The position numbers and the translations under genes are program-made. 64,000 nt of DNA from NCBI GenBank assembly GCA_963824705.1, contig CAWGQE010000003.1, forward strand, positions 310,001 through 374,000, read 5' to 3'. Of the stretch, positions 36,997 to 45,361 are shown one piece after another. The notes beneath the pieces were generated by a model. The model was not told where the DNA came from. It did no database searches and saw nothing but the letters and a program-made list of their open reading frames with translations. How positions within the stretch are numbered: position 1 is the first letter of the stretch; every line of letters begins with the position of its first letter. The stretch comes from VRUE01 sp963824705 (GTDB taxonomy: Bacteria > Actinomycetota > Thermoleophilia > Solirubrobacterales > 70-9).

Positions 36997-39900
36997 ATGG
37001 GTCCCACTGAGGAAGCGGAGGCGCGCGCGCACATCGCCAGCGTGGCCGAAGGCCAGCGCGCCGCGCGGGGGACGATCGAGCACGTGTCGACGCCCTGGCT
37101 CAGGCAGCGCGGGCGGCAGCTTCTCCAGGTTTGGACCTGGATTTCGAAGATCGCCGGCAGGGTCTGGCGGCGAGTCGCCGACTCCCACCGCTGGCCCGGG
37201 CGAGTGTTCCGCCGCCTCTCACTGATCAGGGTCACCGAGACCTTTTCGATCTGGATGGGGATCTGGATCGTTGTCGCGGCCGTCGCCGGGTATTTCGTCT
37301 TCAAGGAACCGACCGACAACCTGCAGAAATGGCTCGCCAATTGGGCGCTTGGAGGAGCCATCGGCGCTCTGCTGGCGGTTGTCTGGCACGACCTGATCAA
37401 GAGCCCCCATACCATGCGGCAGGTACGGCACCGAATCGTCGACGAACCCGAGGCGCTCCTGCGCGCGACGCTCGCCGAGCAGACCACGAAGATTGTCGAG
37501 CTCGACCCGCCGGTCGACACCGTGCGCCGCGACGAGCTCTACGACGAACTCCTCCCCGGGGCGCTGGCGCGCAAGAAGGACGTGCAGATCGTCGTCGGCG
37601 ATCCCGGCGCCGGCAAGACCACGGCATTGGTCGACCTGGCGGCGGTGCTGGCCAAGATCGGCCTGATGCCGGTGTTGCTGGAGATGCGCGGTGAGAGCAG
37701 AAGCGACGAGCTGATCGAGCGGGCCCGTGAGCGGTTCGAAAAACTCGCGCGGCCGTTTGTCAAGACCGACGCCGACGCCGAAATCGTCTGGCGGTGGCTG
37801 TGCAAGCGGCGCCGGGTGGCGATCCTGGTCGACGACATCGACCAAATCGGCTATGACGGCGAGCCCGGGTTCGTGATGCGGCGGCTGCTCGAGGAGGTCG
37901 CGACCGAGGGCCAGGCGGTCATCGTCACCGCCCGTCCCGCGGGCGTTCCGGCCGGGATCGCGGCCTCGGCGATCCCGATCGACCCTCTCAGCTTCGACAC
38001 CGCGGTCGACCTCGCAGCTCAGCCGTCCAAGAAACGGGAGCCCGGAGCCCTCGCCTCCTCCCCGCCCCCACGCGAGGAGATCGAACGGTGGGTGCGCGAA
38101 GGCGACCTCACCGATGCCCCGCTCTACCTCGAAGCGCTGGCGGAGCTGACCGCAGTCGGGGCCTGCCCGGACCTTCCGGATGACCCAGAGCGCTGGGGAG
38201 GCAGCGAGAGGCCGGGTCGCTGGAGCGAAGTCGCCCCAGGCAAGCGCAAGTGGGACTCCCTGTGGGTTCGCTACATGCTTCTCGGATGCTTCTACGACGG
38301 GGTCGTCAAGGAAAAGGTGCGACCGAGCTTGGCGATCAAATCCTCCGACCGCAAGCACAGCGTGGAGGCAATCGAGGGCGCGGCCTTGGGAGCGCTTGGT
38401 GCCACGGGGCGCGTGGCGGCTGTCGCCGCCACGCATGGCGGCGACCTCAGCGAAGCCGCGCACGAGCTGCCGAAGCGCAGCAAGCTAGTCGACTTCATAG
38501 GAATCGACGACCGGGGCGCCGGCGAAACACCTGGGACCGAAGGGAAATCGCGAGGGACCAGGGCAGCCGTCTCCCAGCACGAGGCGATCGACACCTGCCA
38601 ACGGCTGCGAATCCTCGAGCCGGACCGGACAGGCGAGCCACAGTTCCGGCACCGCATCATGCAGGCGTTCCTGGCCGGCCGCTGCCTCGCCAAAATCGGC
38701 CAAAAGGAACCGGGGGACGGAGCTGCGGACGACAAGGGCAAGGAGGCGGACTCGGACCGCCTGGTGAACGGCTTTGACGACTGGGTCGACACCCTGATGG
38801 ACAGTCGCCACCCGGAAAAGCTGACCGCCCACCTCGCCCTCACGTTTGCGGCAATCCACGCCGACGAGCGCTCTCTGCGAGAGAGGGACGCGGGCTGGGA
38901 CGACCTTGCCAGGAAAATCGTCACGCGGCTCGTGGCAGAGGTCCTTGACTCCGGCGGCCAGGCCGCCGGAGTCAAGGACGAAACCCCCCTGGCGAGACAG
39001 GTCGACCCGATGCAGGAGGCCCCCGATCCGGCCGATCGCTTCGACCCCGACGACCGTCTGATCAAGCTGACCACCGCGGCGAACCTCGCCGGGCTGCTTC
39101 GGCATCCCAAGCAACCCGAACACGGCGGCCTGTCCGGGCGCTCGGTGTCATCGCTCGTCGCGGGGCTTTGCGCTCGCAAAGTCCCGGCCGACCCGATCGA
39201 GTACCCCGAGCTGATCACCGAGTCGGTGTGCTCGACCCACGGTGCGATGCGCTGGACCAAGCTACAAGCCCTGCAGGCAATCGCCCGACTCGGAGGCAAA
39301 AACGCCTGGCTGACGATCTGGAAACATTTCACGGGCGACGACGACTACGACGTGCGGCGCACCGCCAGCAACGAACTCGACCGGAACGCGTGGAACGCCT
39401 ATCCGGAGCTACAAAAGCAGATCGAAGACTCCATCCTTCGTGCCGGCTACCGCGCCGCAAAGGGCAAGGCGTTGAAATCCAAAGATCCCGAAGATCCCAG
39501 TTGGTCGAAGGAGTCTTTCGAGGCGCTGGGATGGGTACTGCCGGCGATCGTCAGCGGCCTCAGCGAGGAGCTGCGGGACGACGGTGGGGGCGAGGGCCAG
39601 GGCGAGCCCTCGAAATCCAAGCCCCAGAACTCCCTCGACGGCGCCCGCACCCAGCTCGGAATGTTTGCCACGTTGGCCTTCGAGGGGGGTCGCCCGGAAC
39701 TCGAAGATTCGCTTGCGCAGGGGTTCAAGGCCGACGCGATGTGCCATGCCTCCGACCCGACGAGGAGGTTCAAGGGACCGGGGTGGGTGGCGAGCAACCG
39801 CCGACTCGCCGCCGACATCGCGCTGCCGAGAGCCGAGTCGTGGTACGCGCGGATGCTGCTCTACCAGGCCCTCGCGCTGTACGCGATTACGGGTGCAAGC

Positions 39901-40455
39901 AGGGGCGACACGCTGGACATCTTCGCCTACCGGCTGCACCGCAGTCGCGAGCGTCACCCACTGGCGCGCCGGGCCGCGAAACTGGCCCGCAAGGCGCTGC
40001 GCCACGCCCGGTTCAAGGGACCTCGTTGGGAAGCCTTCGTCTGGAGCGACGACGTCGAAGGCTCCGGCAGGCTGCCGGCGGTGCTCAGCCGCGGCACCGC
40101 CCAACTCGTCGGAGACGTCACCGTCCTCGTCGACCTCAAGGAGGGCAGTAGCCCCGACCACCACGAGAGCTTCGGCCACATGGAGGAACTCCCCTACTGC
40201 CTCAGCGGCAGTCGCAACCGCCACGAGATCCTCGGCACAGGCTGCCCACCGCAGTGCGGCTGGGGGTTCTGCCCCTACCGGGCCGCCTCGCCGGACGAGC
40301 CGGACAAGCACCGCGGCGTCAGCCGCGGGTTCAGCCGCGGCGAGCGGCGGCTCGCCGCCAAGCTCGGCGCGATGCCGCCACCCTGGCAGCGCCGCATCCG
40401 CCGCCGCCGCATCCGGGAGTTCTGGGAACAGATGGAGTTCAAGGCGCGGCGGTAG
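36997..40455 (+). CDS. Membrane-anchored NACHT / STAND-type NTPase
   Basis: 1152 residues from ATG 36997 (GGGGTGAG upstream). Two TM helices lie at about 83-102 and 114-131, followed by the NTPase core: Walker A GDPGAGKTT (201-209), Walker B VAILVDDIDQ (274-283) and a sensor strand VIVTARP (308-314). This matches NACHT/STAND proteins, which oligomerise on ligand sensing. Residues of about 700-820 look HEAT/ARM-like (WTKLQALQAIARLGGKNAWL, DDYDVRRTASNELDRNAW), and a Cys cluster (TGCPPQCGWGFC) lies near the end. A perfect 18-bp hairpin is embedded at about residues 649-661. Candidate defence or stress sensor; the effector is not evident. Confidence 0.75.
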   Translation: MGPTEEAEARAHIASVAEGQRAARGTIEHVSTPWLRQRGRQLLQVWTWISKIAGRVWRRVADSHRWPGRVFRRLSLIRVTETFSIWMGIWIVVAAVAGYFVFKEPTDNLQKWLANWALGGAIGALLAVVWHDLIKSPHTMRQVRHRIVDEPEALLRATLAEQTTKIVELDPPVDTVRRDELYDELLPGALARKKDVQIVVGDPGAGKTTALVDLAAVLAKIGLMPVLLEMRGESRSDELIERARERFEKLARPFVKTDADAEIVWRWLCKRRRVAILVDDIDQIGYDGEPGFVMRRLLEEVATEGQAVIVTARPAGVPAGIAASAIPIDPLSFDTAVDLAAQPSKKREPGALASSPPPREEIERWVREGDLTDAPLYLEALAELTAVGACPDLPDDPERWGGSERPGRWSEVAPGKRKWDSLWVRYMLLGCFYDGVVKEKVRPSLAIKSSDRKHSVEAIEGAALGALGATGRVAAVAATHGGDLSEAAHELPKRSKLVDFIGIDDRGAGETPGTEGKSRGTRAAVSQHEAIDTCQRLRILEPDRTGEPQFRHRIMQAFLAGRCLAKIGQKEPGDGAADDKGKEADSDRLVNGFDDWVDTLMDSRHPEKLTAHLALTFAAIHADERSLRERDAGWDDLARKIVTRLVAEVLDSGGQAAGVKDETPLARQVDPMQEAPDPADRFDPDDRLIKLTTAANLAGLLRHPKQPEHGGLSGRSVSSLVAGLCARKVPADPIEYPELITESVCSTHGAMRWTKLQALQAIARLGGKNAWLTIWKHFTGDDDYDVRRTASNELDRNAWNAYPELQKQIEDSILRAGYRAAKGKALKSKDPEDPSWSKESFEALGWVLPAIVSGLSEELRDDGGGEGQGEPSKSKPQNSLDGARTQLGMFATLAFEGGRPELEDSLAQGFKADAMCHASDPTRRFKGPGWVASNRRLAADIALPRAESWYARMLLYQALALYAITGASRGDTLDIFAYRLHRSRERHPLARRAAKLARKALRHARFKGPRWEAFVWSDDVEGSGRLPAVLSRGTAQLVGDVTVLVDLKEGSSPDHHESFGHMEELPYCLSGSRNRHEILGTGCPPQCGWGFCPYRAASPDEPDKHRGVSRGFSRGERRLAAKLGAMPPPWQRRIRRRRIREFWEQMEFKARR
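38941..38979. repeat. Perfect 18-bp hairpin within the NACHT coding sequence
   Basis: Arms 38941-38958 and 38962-38979 with a 3-nt loop (CAG). The reading frame passes through it intact (EVLDSGGQAAGVKDE). Such a stable stem is unexpected inside a long coding region. Confidence 0.85.
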
Positions 40456-40526
40456 CGGGCAAAACTGAACGCGCGCGCGGGCTTGTAATCCTGTTTAGCG
40501 TGGGAGTTCTTAAGTAGACTGGCCCC

Positions 40527-40730
40527 ATGTCCGGCCTCCCTGGTCCGCCGCTGAACCCTTATACCGGGCAGCCGTGGGATCCGGCGAAAGAAGCATACCC
40601 CGGCGGTCCCCCTACGCAGATCGTGATCGAGATGCATGAGCGGCATCAGCGGGAAGGCGAGCTGGGAGGCCCGGACCTGCTGCATCTTGCCCGTGAGCGC
40701 ACGAGGCGACACCTGCTGCTGCTGAGATGA
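40527..40730 (+). CDS. Small hypothetical protein (67 aa)
   Basis: From ATG 40527. Pro-rich N-terminus (SGLPGPPLNPYTGQPWDPAK), then a charged helix (IEMHERHQREGELGG, LARERTRRHLLLLR). Its TGA overlaps the ATG of the next frame (ATGA), supporting real translation, but there is no clear RBS and no family recognised. Confidence 0.4.
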   Translation: MSGLPGPPLNPYTGQPWDPAKEAYPGGPPTQIVIEMHERHQREGELGGPDLLHLARERTRRHLLLLR

Positions 40731-41016
40731 CCGGGCAGTGGGAATACCTCTCCCTGGCCTGGAGATCGCACCTCCCCGCCAACCAGGGCAGCCGTCATAC
40801 AGTCAATACACGATCCACAGGCCAGGGGCGAGCGAGGAGGAGCGGCCCGGCAGCGACGGGATGACGAGCATCCTCAACGAGCTCGGCGCGGAAGGCTGGG
40901 AGCTGGTCGCGACGGAGGTGCAAGCGAGCCGAGTGGGGAAAAGTCAAGGCTGGATCGAAGTCGGCTTCCCGGTTCGCCAGGTCTACATATTCAAGAGGCT
41001 GACCGCGGGCGGCTAG
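40727..41016 (+). pseudogene. DUF4177-like small protein with a frameshift
   Basis: From ATG 40727 the frame opens TGQWEYLSLA, the usual N-terminus of DUF4177-like proteins. The conserved rest (SILNELGAEGWELVATE, VRQVYIFKRL) is in another frame, reached by a one-base shift near 40.76-40.79 kb, and ends at 41016. Read from GTG 40738, the second frame alone gives 92 residues without the WEY start. Function of the family is unknown. Confidence 0.5.
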
Positions 41017-41199
41017 GAGCCGCAATGCGCTGGCCGCTTTGGTAGCGCTGGATCGAATCAGGGCGAGCAGCCACGTGGCGAGCCGCAGCGCCTGGAACTC
41101 AGAGTCGTCCAGTAGTTCTTCGGCGATCTGCTCGATCTCGGGGTAGGGCTCTCGTCTCCTCACGCCCGACAGACTCCTGCGTCCGTTGGAGCCAGTGGC

Positions 41200-41409
41200 T
41201 CACTCAGAGTCCGGCCAGTTGTTACCGGTGTAGAAGCCCCAGTACCAGACGGCGGCGAAAGCAACAACGAGTACGACGAAGGAAACCGCGCCGATGCGCA
41301 GAGCCCAGGTCGGCTTTCCAATGAGGGTCACGATGAACGCGGCGGTGGCAATCGCGATGGCGAAAGCGCCTCCCAGCGCCTTCCAAAGTGATGGCTTGTG
41401 GCGGTTCAT
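41200..41409 (-). CDS. Small two-TM membrane protein (69 aa)
   Basis: From ATG 41409. Two hydrophobic helices (ALGGAFAIAIATAAFIVTLI and ALRIGAVSFVVLVVAFAAVW) are followed by WGFYTGNNWPDSE. The ATG overlaps the stop of the upstream wHTH gene (ATGA), so the pair is a two-gene operon. No family recognised. Confidence 0.6.
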   Translation of the reverse strand: MNRHKPSLWKALGGAFAIAIATAAFIVTLIGKPTWALRIGAVSFVVLVVAFAAVWYWGFYTGNNWPDSE

Positions 41410-41984
41410 ATCGCTGACTCCTCAGCTTTCACTGGTCTCTTTGCCTCCTCGACGGCGATCGCGTGGCGCCTCGCCTCGACGCCGGCGCTGATCTCACCGA
41501 CACGCCTCTGCTTGCATTTGATTCCCGCCTCCCGCAGGGCGCCGACCAGCTGATCGGCGCTCCGCTTCGGCACGTCATGGGCCATCCCGACGAGCAACTC
41601 GCCGTCCCCGCCCCACTCCGCGACCCAGGCAATTAACCCGCTGAGGTCGCCTCGACCCAGCACCGGGTACGGATCGGCGTCCTCTGGGGCCTCGATTGCG
41701 AGCGCGCGTTGCTCGCTCCGCAGTTGGCCGGCCGGGATGGCTTCTGCGAGCGCCGCGTCGAGCGCTTCGGCGTGCTCCTCGTTGAACCAAAACAAGGTGC
41801 CGCGAACCGGGTTCGCCTCGCTTGCTTTGAGTAGTCCCTCCGCGTGCATCTGGCGTAGGGCGCGCTGGATATCCCCCGGGCGGCGCCCCATTGCCTTGCT
41901 CGTCTCATAGAGGGTCCGCTTGCGCCCGCGCAAGGCAACGGCGATGTCTCGCTTAAGACCTCGGAAGTTCCCAGACACCGCCAT
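41406..41984 (-). CDS. Winged-helix regulator-like protein (192 aa)
   Basis: From ATG 41984. The N-terminal 60 residues resemble a winged helix: TLYETSKAMGRRPGDIQRAL, RQMHAEGLLKASEANPVRGT, LFWFNEEH. The C-terminal half has alternating strands and helices (LSGLIAWVAEWGGDGELLVG, SADQLVGALREAGIKCK) and may bind a ligand or partner. Coupled to a small membrane protein. Possibly regulates its own two-gene operon. Confidence 0.6.
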   Translation of the reverse strand: MAVSGNFRGLKRDIAVALRGRKRTLYETSKAMGRRPGDIQRALRQMHAEGLLKASEANPVRGTLFWFNEEHAEALDAALAEAIPAGQLRSEQRALAIEAPEDADPYPVLGRGDLSGLIAWVAEWGGDGELLVGMAHDVPKRSADQLVGALREAGIKCKQRRVGEISAGVEARRHAIAVEEAKRPVKAEESAI

Positions 41985-42250
41985 ACCAGGGCAGTATGCC
42001 TGATTGCTTACAACGTTGCTATCAATATGGCCGGACGGAACGGTGCTTCGCCGCTTCGGCCCCAGATTCCTCCTGCCTGGACACCAGTAGCGGGATGGTT
42101 GCAATCAACCTCGGTGCGGAGCAGGGCAGCCTTGTCAACCATCCGGCTCCGGGTTGCCTGAGCCGTTGTTGTCAGGCCGAAGGCCCTTTGGTTCCAGGCC
42201 CCCCTTTGTGATGCCGACGGCGGTCTTCGATCTTCCAGCGTATTCCGAGG

Positions 42251-43186
42251 TCAGCAGGTGCGGAGTCCCTGGCTGCCATCTTCAGTGGTCTCCTCTAGCT
42301 CTGCTATCGGAATCCACGATCCGTCCTTCAGCTGGCCGTACCAGCGCCAGGTCTGCCATTCGCCTTCCAGCTCGGTCTTGTAGGGACGGCCTTCCCGCGC
42401 GCAGTTGATAATCACGGTGTGGTGATTCGGTATCCAACGGTGGGCATTGGCTGGCGGTTCGTGGTGCGACGAGAAACCGCTCGTAATCGGCGAATTAAGT
42501 GACCACACGCCGCTTCGCGCGGTGTTTTCGATCGTAAAGCCACCTGCCGGAGGAGGCGGGGGCGAACCACCGCCCTGGGTGATTAGGAAGGCCACCAGGG
42601 CCGCGGCTAGAGCCGCCGTAGCGGCAAGTATCCAGCGGAGAAGGTGCCCCCCGATCGATCTGCGGATCCCTTCCCGCGCGCCGCTCCTATTCTCAGTCCC
42701 CGCCACTGCTGGCGGAACGTGCCGGATGCGTCCGATCGAGGTCGGCCGACGCCGAGTTCTCTTTGGCTTGGACGGCTCCCCCGTTGGTTGCGCATTGCTC
42801 TGGGCCTCCATGCTCTCCAGCTTCATTTCCAGGCCAGCAATCTGGGCCGGAATCCTGTCGAGGATCTGATGCTGCAATGCCAGTCCGTATTCGCCCCGAG
42901 GACTGAGGGACTGGAAATCAAGGACCAGTGAGGGAAGATCTTCGGCTCCGACCCCCCGGAAGGTCTTGATGGCTACGTAGCCAACCTCAGAGGCTTTCAC
43001 GGCCCGATCAGCTCTGGCGGCGTTCCTCAGGATCTCCCTCCGCCTGCGTTCGTACTCCTCGTCAGGCCAGGTCCTCTCGCCGTCTTTGCGGTACTTCTCC
43101 AGAGCGCGAACGAATTCGCCGAATTCCACCTCGAACTCACTCAGGGCATCGATGTGCCCGCGTATCTGCTCGGCGCTTTCTTCCAC
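42251..43186 (-). CDS. Single-pass membrane protein with extracytoplasmic C-terminal domain, unknown
   Basis: 311 residues from GTG 43186. The N-terminal 125 residues are helical and charged (FGEFVRALEKYRKDGERTWP, EEYERRRREILRN). A basic linker follows (PKRTRRRPTS), then one TM helix at about 184-206 (WILAATAALAAALVAFLITQ), a Pro/Gly-rich spacer, and an 85-residue C-terminal domain with aromatics (YKTELEGEWQTWRWYGQLKD) that looks SH3-like. The 266-nt gap downstream (41985-42250) holds no gene I can support. Confidence 0.6.
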   Translation of the reverse strand: MEESAEQIRGHIDALSEFEVEFGEFVRALEKYRKDGERTWPDEEYERRRREILRNAARADRAVKASEVGYVAIKTFRGVGAEDLPSLVLDFQSLSPRGEYGLALQHQILDRIPAQIAGLEMKLESMEAQSNAQPTGEPSKPKRTRRRPTSIGRIRHVPPAVAGTENRSGAREGIRRSIGGHLLRWILAATAALAAALVAFLITQGGGSPPPPPAGGFTIENTARSGVWSLNSPITSGFSSHHEPPANAHRWIPNHHTVIINCAREGRPYKTELEGEWQTWRWYGQLKDGSWIPIAELEETTEDGSQGLRTC

Positions 43187-43273
43187 GGTGGCGAGCCTAG
43201 AAGACGATGCGGTCTCGGGTGTCCAAGTTCTTCCCGTGGATCACCCCTCGACAAAAGGCGAGTGGAGTTCGTT

Positions 43274-43440
43274 CTAGGAGGGACTAGCGAAACCCCGCGC
43301 ACGCCTGGCGGCGGCGGACACTGCGCGGTGCGGCGTCCTCAGTCGGCCAAATAGCGCTGCTATTCGGCCTCCCTGCGTCCTTGCCCCGCTTGGTCCGGCG
43401 CTCGCCAGTCGCACACGCGAGTTTCGCTAGTCCCTCCTAG
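43274..43440. repeat. Long inverted repeat (20-bp perfect arms) in a 475-nt intergenic region
   Basis: Arms 43274-43293 and 43421-43440 are complementary over 20 bp and enclose 127 nt. Inside, GGCC-AATAGC-GCT-GCTATT-GGCC (43345-43369) forms a hairpin. The rest of the 43187-43661 gap holds a possible -10 box TATAAT at 43629-43634 ahead of the next gene, and no other gene. Confidence 0.8.
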
Positions 43441-43661
43441 TTCATTCCTCGAGGGCCTATCGGCCAAGATTTGACTCACCGGTGTGTGCGAAGTGTTCTC
43501 ACCTCTGGCCATCGAGAGGCGCTTGTCAGCGCCGCGTATACGTTCGAGGGGCGGCGGGGCTTCCTCGCCGCGATCGCGGAGATGCTCGAGTCCTCGGCCA
43601 GTAGGCGAAGTCGGGAGATAACCATGTTTATAATGGGCGAGCCGGCTGCGGTTGGCAGGGA

Positions 43662-44159
43662 ATGGAAGAGCTCGCGAGATCCCCAGACGACTTCGCGAGC
43701 GCCTTCGAGTCCGCCTTCGCCCGCCTGCAGGTGCTGCTCGAGACGGCCTGTGCGGGCGGGGGGCGCTGGCACGAGCGGGCGGTTGTCGCGATCCATCGAG
43801 CGTTGGAGTTCGCCGCCGCCGAGCCGGAGGCCGCGAACGTGCTGACTTCGGAGGCGCTGGCGCGGGGTGTCGAAGGGATCGAACGCTATGAGCGCCTGAT
43901 GGCCTACCTCGCCGGGCTGCTCGAGGGCGGTCGTGCCGAAAGCCCCTATGGGGCCGATCTGCCGGCGACGACAGAGCGCTCGCTGGCGGGTGGTGTCGCA
44001 ACGATCGTCGCCAATCGGGTTGGCCGCGAGCGCGCGGCGGAGCTGCCGGGTCTGATCGCGGACGTGGTCCAGTTCGTCCTCACTCCATATAAGGGAACGG
44101 AAGAGGCGAAGCGGATGGCCGCCCGGAGCGACTGGCCACACAGCCAGCCGGACCGATAG
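43662..44159 (+). CDS. TetR-like ligand-binding domain without DNA-binding domain
   Basis: 165 residues from ATG 43662. The sequence AAEPEAANVLTSEALARG, LMAYLAGLLEGGRAES, and RERAAELPGLIADVVQFVLT is that of a TetR C-terminal domain. No N-terminal HTH precedes it in frame, and the upstream 190 nt give only weak resemblance to one in another frame. Either a 5'-truncated regulator or a stand-alone ligand-sensing partner. It lies 12 nt upstream of an acyl-CoA dehydrogenase gene and may sense acyl-CoA or fatty acids. Confidence 0.6.
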   Translation: MEELARSPDDFASAFESAFARLQVLLETACAGGGRWHERAVVAIHRALEFAAAEPEAANVLTSEALARGVEGIERYERLMAYLAGLLEGGRAESPYGADLPATTERSLAGGVATIVANRVGRERAAELPGLIADVVQFVLTPYKGTEEAKRMAARSDWPHSQPDR

Positions 44160-44171
44160 CCTGCCCGGCCC

Positions 44172-45314
44172 ATGGACTTCTCCCTCACCGACGAGCAGGA
44201 GGACTTCGTCGCCGCGATCCGCGACTTTTGCGCGCGCGAGGTCGGCACCCAGGAGCAGCGCGAGAAGCTCACCAATGGCTACGAGCTGCACCACAACTTC
44301 GACCTCTACAAACAGATGGCCGAGTTGGGCTGGCTCGGGGTGACGATCTCCGAGCAGTACGGCGGCTCCGGCGGCTCGATGCTCGACGCCTGTCTCTTCA
44401 TGGAGGAGACCTCACGTGGCCTGGCGCCAATCGGCGGCTACGCGACGACGCTAATCGTCGCCGGCGCAACCCAGCGCTTCGGCACCGAGGAGCAGAAGAA
44501 GGAGATCCTCGGCGGTATCGCCGCCGGCGCGGTCGAGGCGATCGCGATGACCGAGCCGGAGGCTGGCTCAGACGTCGGCGCTCTCACTACCTCGGCCGAG
44601 CAGGTCGACGGCGGCTTCGTCCTCAACGGCCAAAAGGTCTTCATCTCCAACGCCCATATCTCCGATCACATCCTGATCGTCTGCCGCACGACCAAGGGCG
44701 AGTCCAAGCACGACGGCCTCTCGATGATCTGGGTCCCGCGCGAGACCAAGGGGCTGGAGATCGTCCCGATCAAAACGATGGGGGGCACCGAGACCAACAC
44801 CCTCTACTTGACTGATGTCGAGGCCCCGGCCAGCGCCCTGCTCGGCCAGGTCGACCAGGCCTGGACGCAGCTGATGGCGGGGCTCAACGTCGAGCGGCTG
44901 ATTCTCGCCGCGACGATGCTCGGCATCGCCCAACGCGCCTTCGACGACGCCCTCGCCTATGTAAAGGAGCGCAAGCAGTTCGGCCGCCCGATCGGCTCCT
45001 TCCAAGCGCTCCAGCACCGCCTCGCCGACATGGCAACCGAAGTCGAGTCGGCCCGGCTGATGACGCGCTGGGTCGCCGCCCTGACCGACGAAGATCCCGG
45101 CCGGATGCTGCCGCGCGAGGCCTCGATGGTGAAGCTGCACGTGACCGAGATCGCCAAACGCGTTGCGGTCGAAGGGATGCAGCTGATGGGTGGTTACGGC
45201 TACTCCTCCGAGTACGACATGGAGCGCCTCGTGCGCACGACGATGGTCTCGACCATCTACGGCGGCACCTCCGAGATCCAGCGCACGATCATCGCCAAAA
45301 CCCTCGGCCTCTGA
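44172..45314 (+). CDS. Acyl-CoA dehydrogenase
   Basis: 380 residues from ATG 44172. Typical N-terminal helical domain, FAD motif IAMTEPEAGSDVGALTT, substrate region NVERLILAATMLGIAQRA, RKQFGRPIGSFQALQHRLAD, and C-terminal QLMGGYGYSSEYDMERLVR with YGGTSEIQR. A candidate catalytic base Glu sits in the C-terminal YGGTSEIQR segment. Oxidises an acyl-CoA to the 2-enoyl-CoA, passing electrons to ETF. Probably co-transcribed with the TetR-like gene. Confidence 0.93.
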   Translation: MDFSLTDEQEDFVAAIRDFCAREVGTQEQREKLTNGYELHHNFDLYKQMAELGWLGVTISEQYGGSGGSMLDACLFMEETSRGLAPIGGYATTLIVAGATQRFGTEEQKKEILGGIAAGAVEAIAMTEPEAGSDVGALTTSAEQVDGGFVLNGQKVFISNAHISDHILIVCRTTKGESKHDGLSMIWVPRETKGLEIVPIKTMGGTETNTLYLTDVEAPASALLGQVDQAWTQLMAGLNVERLILAATMLGIAQRAFDDALAYVKERKQFGRPIGSFQALQHRLADMATEVESARLMTRWVAALTDEDPGRMLPREASMVKLHVTEIAKRVAVEGMQLMGGYGYSSEYDMERLVRTTMVSTIYGGTSEIQRTIIAKTLGL

Positions 45315-45320
45315 CGCCTT

Positions 45321-45361
45321 CGGGGCGCCTTTGGGGTCTATACGACGACTAAGGCGCCCCG
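45321..45361. terminator. Bidirectional terminator hairpin
   Basis: CGGGGCGCCTT (45321-45331) with AAGGCGCCCCG (45351-45361), 11 bp perfect, 19-nt loop. It lies between convergent genes; the right arm begins in the DUF559 stop codon. Confidence 0.75.

Noticed and set aside
40795..41163. 122-residue minus-strand frame starting MRRREPYPEIEQIAEELL
   Set aside because: The first 50 residues look protein-like, but the rest is antisense to the DUF4177-like gene; possibly a truncated gene, not supported enough to list.
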